DNA of 64,000 bases from Pedobacter lusitanus. Lineage in GTDB: Bacteria; Bacteroidota; Bacteroidia; Sphingobacteriales; Sphingobacteriaceae. The notes beneath the pieces are model-generated. The model was not told the origin of the DNA and did no database searches. It saw only the letters and a program-made list of their open reading frames with translations. Made by a program: the position numbers and the translations under genes. The first letter of the stretch is position 1. The number at the start of each line of letters is the position of its first letter. The stretch covers positions 4,774,001 through 4,838,000 of the forward strand of contig NZ_CP157278.1 of NCBI RefSeq assembly GCF_040026395.1, given 5' to 3'. Of the stretch, positions 32,175 through 43,122 are shown piece after piece.

Positions 32175-33416
32175 TTGGATATTTTTGAAAAGATAGCAAA
32201 GCATATGGGCCCGCTTGGGCAACACCAAAAATGGTCACATGGATATTTTTCCTTTCCAAAATTAGAAGGTGCGATTGCACCACATATGAATTTTCGTGGT
32301 AAAGAACATTTGGTCTGGAGCTTAAATAATTATCTTGGATTAGCGAATCACCCGGAAGTAAGAGAAGCTGACTCAAAAGGAGCTGCAGATTTTGGTATGG
32401 CTTACCCGATGGGTGCCAGAATGATGTCTGGAAACTCTAAATATCATGAGCAATTAGAACAGGAGCTGGCAGAATTTGTTGGTAAGCCTGATGCATTCCT
32501 GCTTAACTACGGTTACCAGGGTATGTTATCTATCATTGATTGTCTTGTTGACAGAAATGATGTTATTGTTTATGATGGAGAATGTCACGCCTGTATTATT
32601 GATGGTTTACGTCTGCATTTAGGTAAACGTTTTGTTTATAAACATAATGATATAGAGAGTGCCCGCAAACAGCTTGAGCGTGCTACAAAACTGGTAGAGA
32701 ATACAGGAGGTGGAATCCTTGTAATTACTGAAGGTGTTTTTGGTATGTCAGGTGCACAGGGAAAATTAAAGGAAATTATTGAACTGAAAAAAGACTTCAA
32801 TTTCCGTTTGTTAATTGATGATGCGCATGGATTTGGTACGATGGGTAAAACCGGTGCCGGAACACATGAAGAACAGGATTGTATTGAGGGAGTAGATATC
32901 TATTTCGGCACATTTGCAAAGTCAATGGCCGGAATTGGTGCTTTTGTTGCTTCATCAGAAGAAATCACTAATTTCTTCCGTTATAATATGCGTTCCCAGA
33001 CTTTTGCCAAAGCATTACCAATGCCAATGGTAATTGGTTTGCTTAAGCGTTTAGAATTGCTGAAAAACAATCCTGAATTAAGAGAGAAACTCTGGAACAT
33101 TGCTACTACCCTGCAAAAAGGATTAAGAGCACGCGGATTTGATCTGGGTATTACCAATACTATGGTTACGCCGGTATTTTTAAAAGGAGAGTTATTACAG
33201 GCAACAGCATTGACTATGGATCTTCGTGAGAACTATAGCATCTTCTGTTCTATCGTTGTGTATCCGGTTATTCCTAAGGGCTTAATTGAGCTTAGACTGA
33301 TACCAACTGCCATGCATACACTGGAAGATGTTGAGCGTACGCTGGAGGCCTTCAGTGAGGTCTCAGAAAAACTGAAAAGTGGTTATTATAATGATAATAA
33401 ATTCAGTCCTGAATAG
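32175..33416 (+). CDS. Serine palmitoyltransferase-like PLP enzyme (alpha-oxoamine synthase family)
   Basis: A 413-residue class II aminotransferase-fold enzyme with NNYLGLANHPEV, GARMMSGNSKYHEQLE, the PLP aspartate in LLIDDAHGFGTMG and the PLP lysine in FGTFAKSMAGIG. The family joins an amino acid to an acyl-CoA: 2-amino-3-ketobutyrate ligase, AONS, ALAS or SPT. The N-terminal extension and GTFAKS motif favour the SPT type, which makes 3-ketosphinganine for the sphingolipids of this bacterial group. TTG at 32175 is taken as start because it follows a good promoter; an in-frame ATG at 32205 would drop ten residues. Glycine C-acetyltransferase cannot be fully excluded. Confidence 0.8.
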   Translation: MDIFEKIAKHMGPLGQHQKWSHGYFSFPKLEGAIAPHMNFRGKEHLVWSLNNYLGLANHPEVREADSKGAADFGMAYPMGARMMSGNSKYHEQLEQELAEFVGKPDAFLLNYGYQGMLSIIDCLVDRNDVIVYDGECHACIIDGLRLHLGKRFVYKHNDIESARKQLERATKLVENTGGGILVITEGVFGMSGAQGKLKEIIELKKDFNFRLLIDDAHGFGTMGKTGAGTHEEQDCIEGVDIYFGTFAKSMAGIGAFVASSEEITNFFRYNMRSQTFAKALPMPMVIGLLKRLELLKNNPELREKLWNIATTLQKGLRARGFDLGITNTMVTPVFLKGELLQATALTMDLRENYSIFCSIVVYPVIPKGLIELRLIPTAMHTLEDVERTLEAFSEVSEKLKSGYYNDNKFSPE

Positions 33417-33437
33417 GCTGATTAACGTTCATAAAAA

Positions 33438-33470
33438 ACGCTCTTTACTACATGTAAAGGGCATTTTTTA
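33438..33470 (+). terminator. Terminator after the SPT-like gene
   Basis: GCTCTTTAC (33440-33448) pairs with GTAAAGGGC (33454-33462), with one G-U pair, and a T-run follows. Confidence 0.75.
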
Positions 33471-33530
33471 TTTTTCTTGTTTTGTATATGTCTGTTTTTC
33501 AGTGAAATATCTTTGGTTTTTTGCTTAATT

Positions 33531-33558
33531 TGTGAATAACCATGCTTTTTGTGGATAA
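33531..33558 (+). promoter_or_regulatory. Pair of DnaA-type boxes upstream of the Hc1-like gene
   Basis: TGTGGATAA at 33550-33558 is the exact complement of the DnaA box TTATCCACA. TGTGAATAA at 33531-33539 differs from it by one base. The two are in the same orientation, 19 bp apart start to start, about 120 bp before the histone-like gene. Confidence 0.5.
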
Positions 33559-33677
33559 AAACACGGTTTTATCGTTTTTAATTGTATTGGTAATTTTTCA
33601 TTTATTAGAATAAACCGCTTACATTAGTAATTGAGTATTAATCAAACCTAATCAATAAACCAAAAGGTAATTAGAAC

Positions 33678-33857
33678 ATGAAAAAATTTGATGAGTTAAA
33701 GAAACTTGTTACCACATTAGAAACTGATGCAGACAAGTTTTACAACAAAGCCAACAGTGCAGCCGGAACACGTGTCCGCAAAGGAATGCAGGATCTTAAA
33801 AATATAGCGCAGGCTATTCGTTTGGAGATTCAGGAAACCAAAAACAAAGAGGCTTAA
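33678..33857 (+). CDS. Small histone H1-like (Hc1 family) protein
   Basis: A 59-residue lysine-rich helical protein starting MKKFDELKKLV, with AAGTRVRKGMQDLKNIAQ in the middle and a charged C-terminus. This matches the short Hc1-like proteins that Bacteroidota carry in place of larger histone H1-like proteins, expected to bind DNA in the nucleoid. It is followed by a strong terminator, and no other gene shares the transcript. The frame, start and stop were read directly from the sequence because the gene is short. Confidence 0.85.
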   Translation: MKKFDELKKLVTTLETDADKFYNKANSAAGTRVRKGMQDLKNIAQAIRLEIQETKNKEA

Positions 33858-33882
33858 ACCAATTTCTTGTTTTCAATTTATA

Positions 33883-33911
33883 GCGCCCCGGTAGTACCGG
33901 GGCGTTTTTTT
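33883..33911 (+). terminator. Terminator after the Hc1-like gene
   Basis: CGCCCCGG (33884-33891) and CCGGGGCG (33897-33904) form a GC-rich stem with a short loop, followed by seven T residues. Confidence 0.92.
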
Positions 33912-33944
33912 ATGGATCAGCTATATAATCTGAACTTAACAGAT

Positions 33945-34826
33945 CTAGTTACTGAATTGCTTGATTTGAGTGCTGATCAACTGAGTAAGACGGTCTGAAG
34001 CAGATACTAACGGCAGACGCACGTGATCGCCACAAACATTATAATATTTTAAAGCAGCTTTTATTCCTGCAGGGTTACCTTCTTCAAATGCTAATCTGGT
34101 AAACTCTACTGTTTTCAGATGAAGTGCCTGAGCTCCTTTAAAGTCACCTTTAAGACATAGTCTGATCATTTCAGAGAATAACAATGGAATAGCATTTCCA
34201 ACTACAGAAATTACGCCCACTGCACCAAGTGCAATCATTGGTAAAGCAACAGGATCATCACCCGAAATCAACAGGAAACCGGCAGGCTTGTCTCTCATAA
34301 TCTGATTGAACTGATCGAAGCTTCCGGAAGCTTCTTTGGTGCCGATGATGTTTTTGCAGTCTGTTGCCAGACGACAGGTCGTTTCTGAGCTCATATTACT
34401 TGCTGTACGGCCCGGAACGTTGTAAAGCATTATAGATAGGTCTGTAGACTCACTGATCGCTTTATAGTGCTGATATATGCCTTCCTGTGTAGGCTTGTTG
34501 TAGTATGGGCTTACTGAAAGTATAGCATCATATCCTGTACTGTCAAAGGTTTTGATTTCCTGTACAACTTCTGCTGTATTGTTACCGCCGATACCTGCAA
34601 TCAATGGTAATCTGCCATTATTTATTTCTGCTGTGAATGCCCAGATCTTCTTCTTTTCGTCCTTATTGAGTGTTGCTGTTTCACCTGTAGTACCTAATGA
34701 TACCAGGTATTCTACTTTTCCATCGATCTGGTAGTTGATCAGTTTTGCTAAACTGTCATAGTCTACAGATCCGTCTGCGTTAAATGGTGTAACAAGAGCT
34801 ACACCCGTTCCATGAAATTTGTTCAT
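33945..34826 (-). CDS. dapA: 4-hydroxy-tetrahydrodipicolinate synthase
   Basis: The 293-residue length is standard. The TIM-barrel motifs are clear: GVALVTPF at the N-terminus, SLGTTGETATL, the tyrosine in YNVPGRTASN and the Schiff-base lysine in GTKEASGS. It condenses pyruvate with aspartate semialdehyde, the first step toward diaminopimelate and lysine. This supplies the DAP used by MurE in the dcw cluster. It lies 4 bp after ligA on the same strand, so both are probably in one transcript. Confidence 0.96.
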   Translation of the reverse strand: MNKFHGTGVALVTPFNADGSVDYDSLAKLINYQIDGKVEYLVSLGTTGETATLNKDEKKKIWAFTAEINNGRLPLIAGIGGNNTAEVVQEIKTFDSTGYDAILSVSPYYNKPTQEGIYQHYKAISESTDLSIMLYNVPGRTASNMSSETTCRLATDCKNIIGTKEASGSFDQFNQIMRDKPAGFLLISGDDPVALPMIALGAVGVISVVGNAIPLLFSEMIRLCLKGDFKGAQALHLKTVEFTRLAFEEGNPAGIKAALKYYNVCGDHVRLPLVSASDRLTQLISTQIKQFSN

Positions 34827-34830
34827 TTTT

Positions 34831-36861
<2,031 letters not shown>

Positions 36862-36868
36862 CTAAATT

Positions 36869-37558
36869 TTAGAAATTTTGCTTATCGAGTTCCTCATTTA
36901 TCTGGTTAAATATGGTCATAAAACCTTGTTTATCCAGCTGCTGTTTAAATTCTCCGAGCTTCAGTGTTAAGGTTTGTAACTGCTCTTCCTGAAATGGATT
37001 ATTCCATAACCGCATACATATCCGGTTCAATGCATAGGTTATATTCTCTATCTGTTCATAACTGAAAAGGTATTCACTGGAAATGAAGTTGTCAAGAAAA
37101 TGATCAAACCGTTTCTGATCAGGAAGTCCGGCATACTTTAAAAAACCAGCCAGGGATGGGGTATGTGCATTATTAAGCTGCTGATAAAAGTGAGCAGTGT
37201 CTACGATTCCCTGGGTTAAAAGTAAATGATCAAGGATGAGCTCAAGTCCTATATGTGCTAAAAAGAAAGGTTTTACCGGGCCAGTCTGTAAAGCTGGTAA
37301 AATCAGTTGTTTAAGCAGTGCAGTCTGTTCTTTGAAAAATAGGGAAGAGTGAAATATACGGTCTACTTCCAGATGTCTTTTCCATCCGCTGAGTAATGCG
37401 GCATATTCTGGTACATCTCTGAAAAGATACTCGTCTTTTTGAGGATTCAGATTCCAGTCTTTATCTGCATTTTTAATCAGATCTGGCAATACCACACCCA
37501 TCACCATATAATCACTGGAGTTTTGCCGTTCAAAATAAAAGTGCGAAAGAAAGTTCAT
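36869..37558 (-). CDS. ACP phosphodiesterase-like protein (AcpH/DUF479-like)
   Basis: A 229-residue protein beginning MNFLSHFYF, very like the start of AcpH (MNFLAHLHL). It has a VLPDLIKN segment near residue 25 and histidines within a mostly helical, HD-like layout (RHLEVDRIFHSS, and LELILDHLLL). AcpH removes the 4'-phosphopantetheine arm from acyl carrier protein. This copy is longer (usually about 195 residues) and divergent, so only a distant relation is claimed. It is upstream of ligA with a 19-bp gap. Confidence 0.55.
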   Translation of the reverse strand: MNFLSHFYFERQNSSDYMVMGVVLPDLIKNADKDWNLNPQKDEYLFRDVPEYAALLSGWKRHLEVDRIFHSSLFFKEQTALLKQLILPALQTGPVKPFFLAHIGLELILDHLLLTQGIVDTAHFYQQLNNAHTPSLAGFLKYAGLPDQKRFDHFLDNFISSEYLFSYEQIENITYALNRICMRLWNNPFQEEQLQTLTLKLGEFKQQLDKQGFMTIFNQINEELDKQNF

Positions 37559-37689
37559 TGCTTTAAAAATAGAGTTTTTTTAATGAGGCATTGTGGGAAA
37601 TAGTCAAAATAACCCGTAATTATTTAAACCTGACAAGAATCTGTCCAAGATGATATTTAATTATCATCTTATAAATTTAAACGGTTTCT

Positions 37690-37697
37690 TATCTTTG
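37690..37697 (+). promoter_or_regulatory. -7 promoter element of tyrS
   Basis: TATCTTTG matches TAnnTTTG and lies 16 bp before the tyrS start codon at 37714. No clear -33 element is seen. A leader this short would leave no room for a T-box. Confidence 0.5.
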
Positions 37698-37713
37698 GCG
37701 AAATTATAAAGCG

Positions 37714-39000
37714 ATGACCAATTTTGTTGATGAATTAAGATGGAGAGGCATGTTACATGATATCATGCCCAATGCAGAAGATAAATTAAATGAGGGCATG
37801 TGCTCAGGTTATATTGGTTTTGATCCTACAGCAGATTCTTTACATGTTGGTCACCTGACACAAATCATGACGTTAATCCACTTTCAGCGTGCAGGACATA
37901 AACCATATGCACTTGTTGGCGGAGCTACAGGTATGGTTGGTGATCCATCGGGAAAGTCTGAGGAAAGAAACCTACTGACCGAAGAAACGCTGGCTCATAA
38001 CCTGGATGGTATTAAAAAACAATTAAATCAGTTTTTAAACTTTAGCACTGAGGGTAATGGCGCTGTAATGGTTAATAATGCAGACTGGTTTAAAGGGTTT
38101 AGTTTCCTTGATTTTATCAGAGATGTAGGTAAACATATCACAGTGAACTATATGATGGCCAAAGACAGTGTTAAAAAACGTCTTGAAGGTGATACTGGTA
38201 TGTCTTTTACAGAATTCAGTTACCAGCTGATCCAGGGCTATGACTTCTATTATTTATGGAAAAATAACAACTGTACGATACAGATGGGTGGTTCTGATCA
38301 ATGGGGTAATATTGTAACCGGAACAGAATTTATCAGAAGAAAAGACAGGGGAACTGCTTATGGACTGACTACACAACTGATCAAAAAATCAGACGGTACC
38401 AAATTTGGAAAGACCGAAAGTGGTGCAATTTGGCTGGACCCTGAAAAAACTTCTCCTTATAAATATTACCAGTTCTGGTTAAATGCAACTGATTCTGATG
38501 CCAGAGCATGGATACGTATCTTTACTTTACTGACCCAACAGGAGCTGGAGAAACTGGAAGCAGAACATGATGCAGCACCGCATTTAAGAATTTTACAGAA
38601 AGCTCTTGCAACTGATATTACCATCAGAACGCATTCTGAAGCGGCTTTGGAAACGGCTGTGAAAACTTCAGAATTCTTGTTCGGTAATGGTTCTCTGTCG
38701 TTTTTGGAAAGCCTGAGCCCTGCTCATATCCTGGAGATATTTGAAGGTGTACCACAGTTTGCTATAAGCCGCGAAGAACTGGCTGCAGGTATTGACGTAG
38801 CTACTTTACTGGCAGAAAAAACTACCGTATTCCCTTCGAAAGGAGAGGTGAAGAAAACGATCCAGGGTGGTGGACTAAGTATTAACAAAGAAAAAGTAGC
38901 CGAGGTTACTGCCAGCTATACTGCCAGCAACCTGATTAACGGCCAATATATTATCGTTCAGAAAGGTAAAAAGAATTATTTCCTGTTAATAGCAGAATAA
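37714..39000 (+). CDS. tyrS: Tyrosyl-tRNA synthetase
   Basis: A 428-residue class I synthetase. The HIGH motif is LHVGHL, the tyrosine site has GYDFYYLW and GGSDQWGN, and the KMSKS counterpart is KFGKT. The C-terminus (from about 355) is an S4-like RNA-binding domain (GGLSINKEKV). It charges tRNA-Tyr. It ends exactly where the convergent LuxE-like gene ends, with no spacer. Confidence 0.97.
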   Translation: MTNFVDELRWRGMLHDIMPNAEDKLNEGMCSGYIGFDPTADSLHVGHLTQIMTLIHFQRAGHKPYALVGGATGMVGDPSGKSEERNLLTEETLAHNLDGIKKQLNQFLNFSTEGNGAVMVNNADWFKGFSFLDFIRDVGKHITVNYMMAKDSVKKRLEGDTGMSFTEFSYQLIQGYDFYYLWKNNNCTIQMGGSDQWGNIVTGTEFIRRKDRGTAYGLTTQLIKKSDGTKFGKTESGAIWLDPEKTSPYKYYQFWLNATDSDARAWIRIFTLLTQQELEKLEAEHDAAPHLRILQKALATDITIRTHSEAALETAVKTSEFLFGNGSLSFLESLSPAHILEIFEGVPQFAISREELAAGIDVATLLAEKTTVFPSKGEVKKTIQGGGLSINKEKVAEVTASYTASNLINGQYIIVQKGKKNYFLLIAE

Positions 39001-39999
39001 TTACTGAACCAGCAGGTTACAGCCTCTGATGTCCGCATTGTCAAAACGGCCAAGTACTTCAAAGGAACCGCCAGGCAATAACCGGCCCAGATCCTGAGTA
39101 GCGATAAATGAACAGGAGTTGATATTTGCCAGATCAATGATATTTATTCCTCCTGTCTGATTAGAATTGAGGAGTGTTAGGGGATCATTTGTGTCCCTTA
39201 ACACAATCTTCATCCAGTTAGGGCAATCAAATACACCATTGCCTGATGAATAAGCTTGTGAAAGTAATTCTGTCATTCCGTATTCGCTGTGAATGGCATC
39301 AACACCAAATCCGCTTTTCAGTATTTCATGTAATTCTTCCCTGACCATTTCTTTTCTTTTTCCTTTCATTCCTCCGGTTTCCATTACAATCAGTTCAGGG
39401 AAATCCAACTGATAAAGCTCCAGGAAATCCAGCAGAGCATAGGTGACACCAATTAAAATGGTTTTCTGTCCAGCCGCTTTTAAAGCTGATAATTTATTAA
39501 AAAGGTCTTCATGATTATGCAGGAAATAGCCACTGTCAGGATGTTTACTCTGATTCAGCAGGGCATCAATCATATAAATAAGTGAAGAACCATCTCTTTC
39601 CAGGTATGACGGAAGCAAAGCCAGCAGGCAGGTATCTGCTACTTTACCATAGAATTGCTCAAAGGCTTTGTTAAAGCTATCTTCATATACTTTGAGGTCA
39701 GTAACCAGATGTTTGCTCTGTATCTGTCCTGTAGTACCGGAACTACTGAAAACAATCTCTTCCGGATCAGTATTGCTAACTACACGGTGGCTTTTGAAAA
39801 AACTGATTGGCAGATACGGGATTTCTGTAACCTGGGTTATCTGAGCTGTTTTTATGTTCAGGTTTGTTATAAACTGACGATAAGGGATACAAAATTCCGC
39901 CTGATATTTAAAGACAGCTAAGGCAGCATCATTAAATTCTTGTTCATTGCGGATAGAAAATATTTGAGGAATTAAAGCTTTCACGTGACAAAAATACAC
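39001..39999 (-). CDS. LuxE/PaaK-like acyl-adenylating enzyme
   Basis: A 332-residue member of the acyl-protein synthetase (LuxE) branch of adenylate-forming enzymes. The ATP-binding loop SSSGTTGQ (about residue 85) and the TGGMKGKRKEM and EYGMTELLSQAY segments are clear, and a C-terminal TQDLGR with GRFDNADIRGC follows. LuxE activates a fatty acid for reduction to aldehyde, but no luxCDAB is nearby, so its acyl substrate is unknown. The start is a GTG at 39999 with a second in-frame GTG at 39984; either is possible. It is monocistronic or leads nowhere obvious, since tyrS is convergent. Confidence 0.8.
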   Translation of the reverse strand: MYFCHVKALIPQIFSIRNEQEFNDAALAVFKYQAEFCIPYRQFITNLNIKTAQITQVTEIPYLPISFFKSHRVVSNTDPEEIVFSSSGTTGQIQSKHLVTDLKVYEDSFNKAFEQFYGKVADTCLLALLPSYLERDGSSLIYMIDALLNQSKHPDSGYFLHNHEDLFNKLSALKAAGQKTILIGVTYALLDFLELYQLDFPELIVMETGGMKGKRKEMVREELHEILKSGFGVDAIHSEYGMTELLSQAYSSGNGVFDCPNWMKIVLRDTNDPLTLLNSNQTGGINIIDLANINSCSFIATQDLGRLLPGGSFEVLGRFDNADIRGCNLLVQ

Positions 40000-40046
40000 A
40001 AACTGATTATTAGATGGATTTTTAACAGGGTCTTAATTTTCTGTAT

Positions 40047-40388
40047 TTATTTTTTTATCAGTACAGCTTTTCTGAACTGATAACCACAAAAACCACTTAT
40101 TGCTGCTACAAATCCGCCTAAAAGTGCAGAGACTGCCAGAATTAACCACCAGCCATGAAGGCCAAACATTTCTGCAATACGGGAAACGAGCAGATTATGG
40201 TTAGGCAGACTTTGATAAAGAGCTACTCCTGTCCACAATAAAAGAATAGCAAAAAAAGGTTGCCAAATGGATAATTTTGCAGTTTTACCAATCAGTCCGC
40301 AGGTAGCAAACGAAATAATAACAATGATCCACCAGGGTAAAACCAATTGTAATAGAAAAGAGGCGATAAGTATAACGAGAAATACCAT
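40047..40388 (-). CDS. Small integral membrane protein of unknown function
   Basis: A 113-residue protein that is hydrophobic almost throughout, with about four membrane helices (near 1-16, 18-34, 41-58 and 79-102) and a basic C-terminus. No family is recognised. It lies 3 bp after the penicillin acylase gene, so the two are probably co-transcribed. Confidence 0.65.
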   Translation of the reverse strand: MVFLVILIASFLLQLVLPWWIIVIISFATCGLIGKTAKLSIWQPFFAILLLWTGVALYQSLPNHNLLVSRIAEMFGLHGWWLILAVSALLGGFVAAISGFCGYQFRKAVLIKK

Positions 40389-40391
40389 GAG

Positions 40392-42830
40392 CTATTTTTT
40401 AGAAATTTTTAAATGAGAAAGAACTTTACCTTGTTTATCATCTGCTGATTGCATCAGATAGAGATCATATAATTTACCGTCAGCCCAGGTATTAATCATA
40501 TCATCATAGAAAAAACTGCCCGGATTACCAGACTGACCGCCAGGATAAACCCCATGGCCTTTTGGTGTCTTTCCAAGCTCAACAATCATTCTCCATGATG
40601 GTCCGTTGGTTTCGCCTAAAGCATTGATTGTACTTTTAGCCCCGCCAATCATCAGTGTTTCTGAACCCAGACCCGGGATTTTTGCCAGATGCGGCACGTG
40701 TGTCTGTTTCACATTGGCCCATTGCCAGTTTTTGCCAATCGGCCCGTATTTCTTTTCCAGACTGTCACAGGCGTATTTAAAAGCTTCATTAACCAGGTCG
40801 TTTAATGTTTCTTTCTGAGGTGTGTTGACATTATCAAACCATTTGGACCCCGGATCTTTTAAAATTAATTCTGTGGTTCTGTCTTTTGAAGGATAACGCA
40901 TCGGAACAGAGGCGATAGTAAATTCATCATCCCAGATGTCAAAAAACAAACGTTTAGTCCACAGGTCAAAAATACTGCCTGCTATTGCCTTTGCTGAAAA
41001 GAATTTGTTCCACTTAGCTGTAAGCTCCAGTGCTTCTTTCTGAGTAGCATTTAATTTTGCAGGATCCACTTTGGCTATCAGGGCAGGCAGCAGATTCTGT
41101 GCAAGGATACTATAGCTATCGCTCTGCATGATCCTGATACTGTCGGCAGTTGCTCCGGTCATTGCTTTTAGTCTGTCATTGATTCTCTTGCCTCTTTCAT
41201 AAGAACCGAATTCCCAGTTGATATAATAGGGATAGGTAGGATCTGTAGAGGATTGATTGGCAGAGCTGACGAAGTTTCTTTCGGGATTTTTAACAGTGGG
41301 ATTCTGTGCTGCCGGTATCCATCCCTGCCAGTCATTTTTAGGATCAGATCCGTCCAGGATAAATTTACCCTGATCTTTCCATTTTAAAGGGAATTTTCCA
41401 TTAGCAGTAATGGCTATATCGTTCGCTGAAGAAGCAAAAATAAAGTTCTGTGCAGGAGCTGAGTAGTAAGTTAAAGCTTTGCGGTAATCTGCATAGTTTT
41501 TTCCTCTGTTGAGTTCATAAAAAGTCCTCAGCTCATTTGATTTATCGTGAGCTATCCAGCGCAGTGCATGTCCGAGAGGAACATTATCGGCCATATTAAG
41601 TCTCTTAGGTTTCTGAAAATAAACAACGGGTCCGTGATGGGTATAGTAGACTGTGTCAATTTCGTTTTTCGCTCCTCTGATTTTGATGGTTTCCAGTCTG
41701 GTGGTTGTGTTTTTCCATGCGTTGTTATATTTATATTGATGATGGGTGTTGTCTTTAAACTGAATCTGATAGAAGTCGAGTACATCTGCGGCAACATTAG
41801 TCACTCCCCAGGCAATATCTTTGTTGAAACCAATTGTAATACCTGGTGCGCCTGGTAAGGAGACACCGTAAGCATTTAATCCCGGGGCATTTAACTGAAT
41901 CTGGTACCAAATTGAAGGCAGTGTTAAATTGAGATGCGGATCGTTGGCCAGTATTGGATAACCAGAAGCAGTCTTTGCACCTGATAAAGCCCAGTTATTG
42001 CTGCCAATACCGTCTTCAAGTACTTTAGTTTTGACTTTACCTGTAGTGCTTTCTGTAAAAGAGGCAGGAGCCTGAGGTATCTGCAAGGGTTTAAAATCCC
42101 ATTTTGTACCCACAGGGATAATCGGGTCTTCACGGAAAGGATAATCAGGAAAGAGGTTCGCAGTTACTTCCGGGCCATATTTTTTCATGATATTACTCAT
42201 ATAGAATTCATCAGAACCCATTGCCAAGACTGCAGACATCTGTTTAAGCAGTAATGCACATTTTAGCGGAGTCCAGTCTTCGGGAGTAAAATCCAGTATT
42301 TTATATTCCAGTGGAAGCTGTGAACTGGAAAGAGAATGGATATAATCATTGATTCCATCTGTATAAGCTTCGATCATTGCTTTTGACTTAGGATCTTCCA
42401 TCATTCCTTTCAAGGAGTTCTCAGCGCCATAAACCATACCCATACGGCGCTGGTATCTGTCCAGCTCTATGGCTTTGGCGCCTACAACTTCGGATAGTCT
42501 GCCGGCAGCATAGCGGGTCTGGAAATCCATCTGCCATAAGCGGTTCATTGCTGTGATATAACCCTGGGTATAATAGACATCATGATCATTTTTAGCAAAA
42601 ATATGAGGGATCATACGGTCATCAAAAATAACATCAACATTCTCGAGTGTCTTTTTTAATTTTAATCCGCTTTGTCTGGAGATACTCATTTTTTCTGCAT
42701 TCTGCCAAAAACCCGTAAATGGGTTAAGAAACTTTAAAAGAGGGGGAAGACTTCCAAACTTTGTATTTAAAACAAAGGCTAATAGTATAGGTGTAATGAC
42801 GCAGATTAATGCTTTGAATTTGTTCCTCAT
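40392..42830 (-). CDS. Penicillin acylase family amidohydrolase (Ntn hydrolase)
   Basis: An 812-residue precursor. A signal anchor occupies about residues 7-22. The alpha-subunit region runs to about 270, then the autoprocessing site lies at GIGSNNWALSG, where cleavage before the Ser gives the N-terminal nucleophile. The beta subunit shows YPILANDPHLNL, the typical HLxxxLPSIWY turn and GFNKDIAWGVTN. Such exported enzymes hydrolyse N-acyl bonds: penicillin G or V, acyl-homoserine lactones or acyl amino acids. The substrate cannot be told from sequence. A small membrane protein gene follows. Confidence 0.9.
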   Translation of the reverse strand: MRNKFKALICVITPILLAFVLNTKFGSLPPLLKFLNPFTGFWQNAEKMSISRQSGLKLKKTLENVDVIFDDRMIPHIFAKNDHDVYYTQGYITAMNRLWQMDFQTRYAAGRLSEVVGAKAIELDRYQRRMGMVYGAENSLKGMMEDPKSKAMIEAYTDGINDYIHSLSSSQLPLEYKILDFTPEDWTPLKCALLLKQMSAVLAMGSDEFYMSNIMKKYGPEVTANLFPDYPFREDPIIPVGTKWDFKPLQIPQAPASFTESTTGKVKTKVLEDGIGSNNWALSGAKTASGYPILANDPHLNLTLPSIWYQIQLNAPGLNAYGVSLPGAPGITIGFNKDIAWGVTNVAADVLDFYQIQFKDNTHHQYKYNNAWKNTTTRLETIKIRGAKNEIDTVYYTHHGPVVYFQKPKRLNMADNVPLGHALRWIAHDKSNELRTFYELNRGKNYADYRKALTYYSAPAQNFIFASSANDIAITANGKFPLKWKDQGKFILDGSDPKNDWQGWIPAAQNPTVKNPERNFVSSANQSSTDPTYPYYINWEFGSYERGKRINDRLKAMTGATADSIRIMQSDSYSILAQNLLPALIAKVDPAKLNATQKEALELTAKWNKFFSAKAIAGSIFDLWTKRLFFDIWDDEFTIASVPMRYPSKDRTTELILKDPGSKWFDNVNTPQKETLNDLVNEAFKYACDSLEKKYGPIGKNWQWANVKQTHVPHLAKIPGLGSETLMIGGAKSTINALGETNGPSWRMIVELGKTPKGHGVYPGGQSGNPGSFFYDDMINTWADGKLYDLYLMQSADDKQGKVLSHLKISKK

Positions 42831-43122
42831 ATGAATTGCATTGCCGGTTAAAGGTTTTTCATGATCATGGTATTCTACGGCAATTTAATATAAAACTGGA
42901 TTGATTACTAATGTTGCACATTTTTATGTGGTTTATGTGAAGATAGCTCTGGCTTTGTCAAAGAAAAAGCTAAATAGATTCAGCAAAGCACATTGTAGGC
43001 TCAAAACTTTGAAATCCGCCATTAATTATATCTGAAAAGCCTTGTGTTTTGGCATAATAATTAACACTTTAGCTATAGCAACAAAGAATTTATTCAGACA
43101 AACAGATTACGGAAACCTTTTT

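Noticed and set aside
43042-43122. Upstream TTG start for the GH31 gene
   Set aside because: The extra 27 residues lack family likeness and a signal peptide; ATG at 43123 begins the charged N-terminus that leads into the domain.
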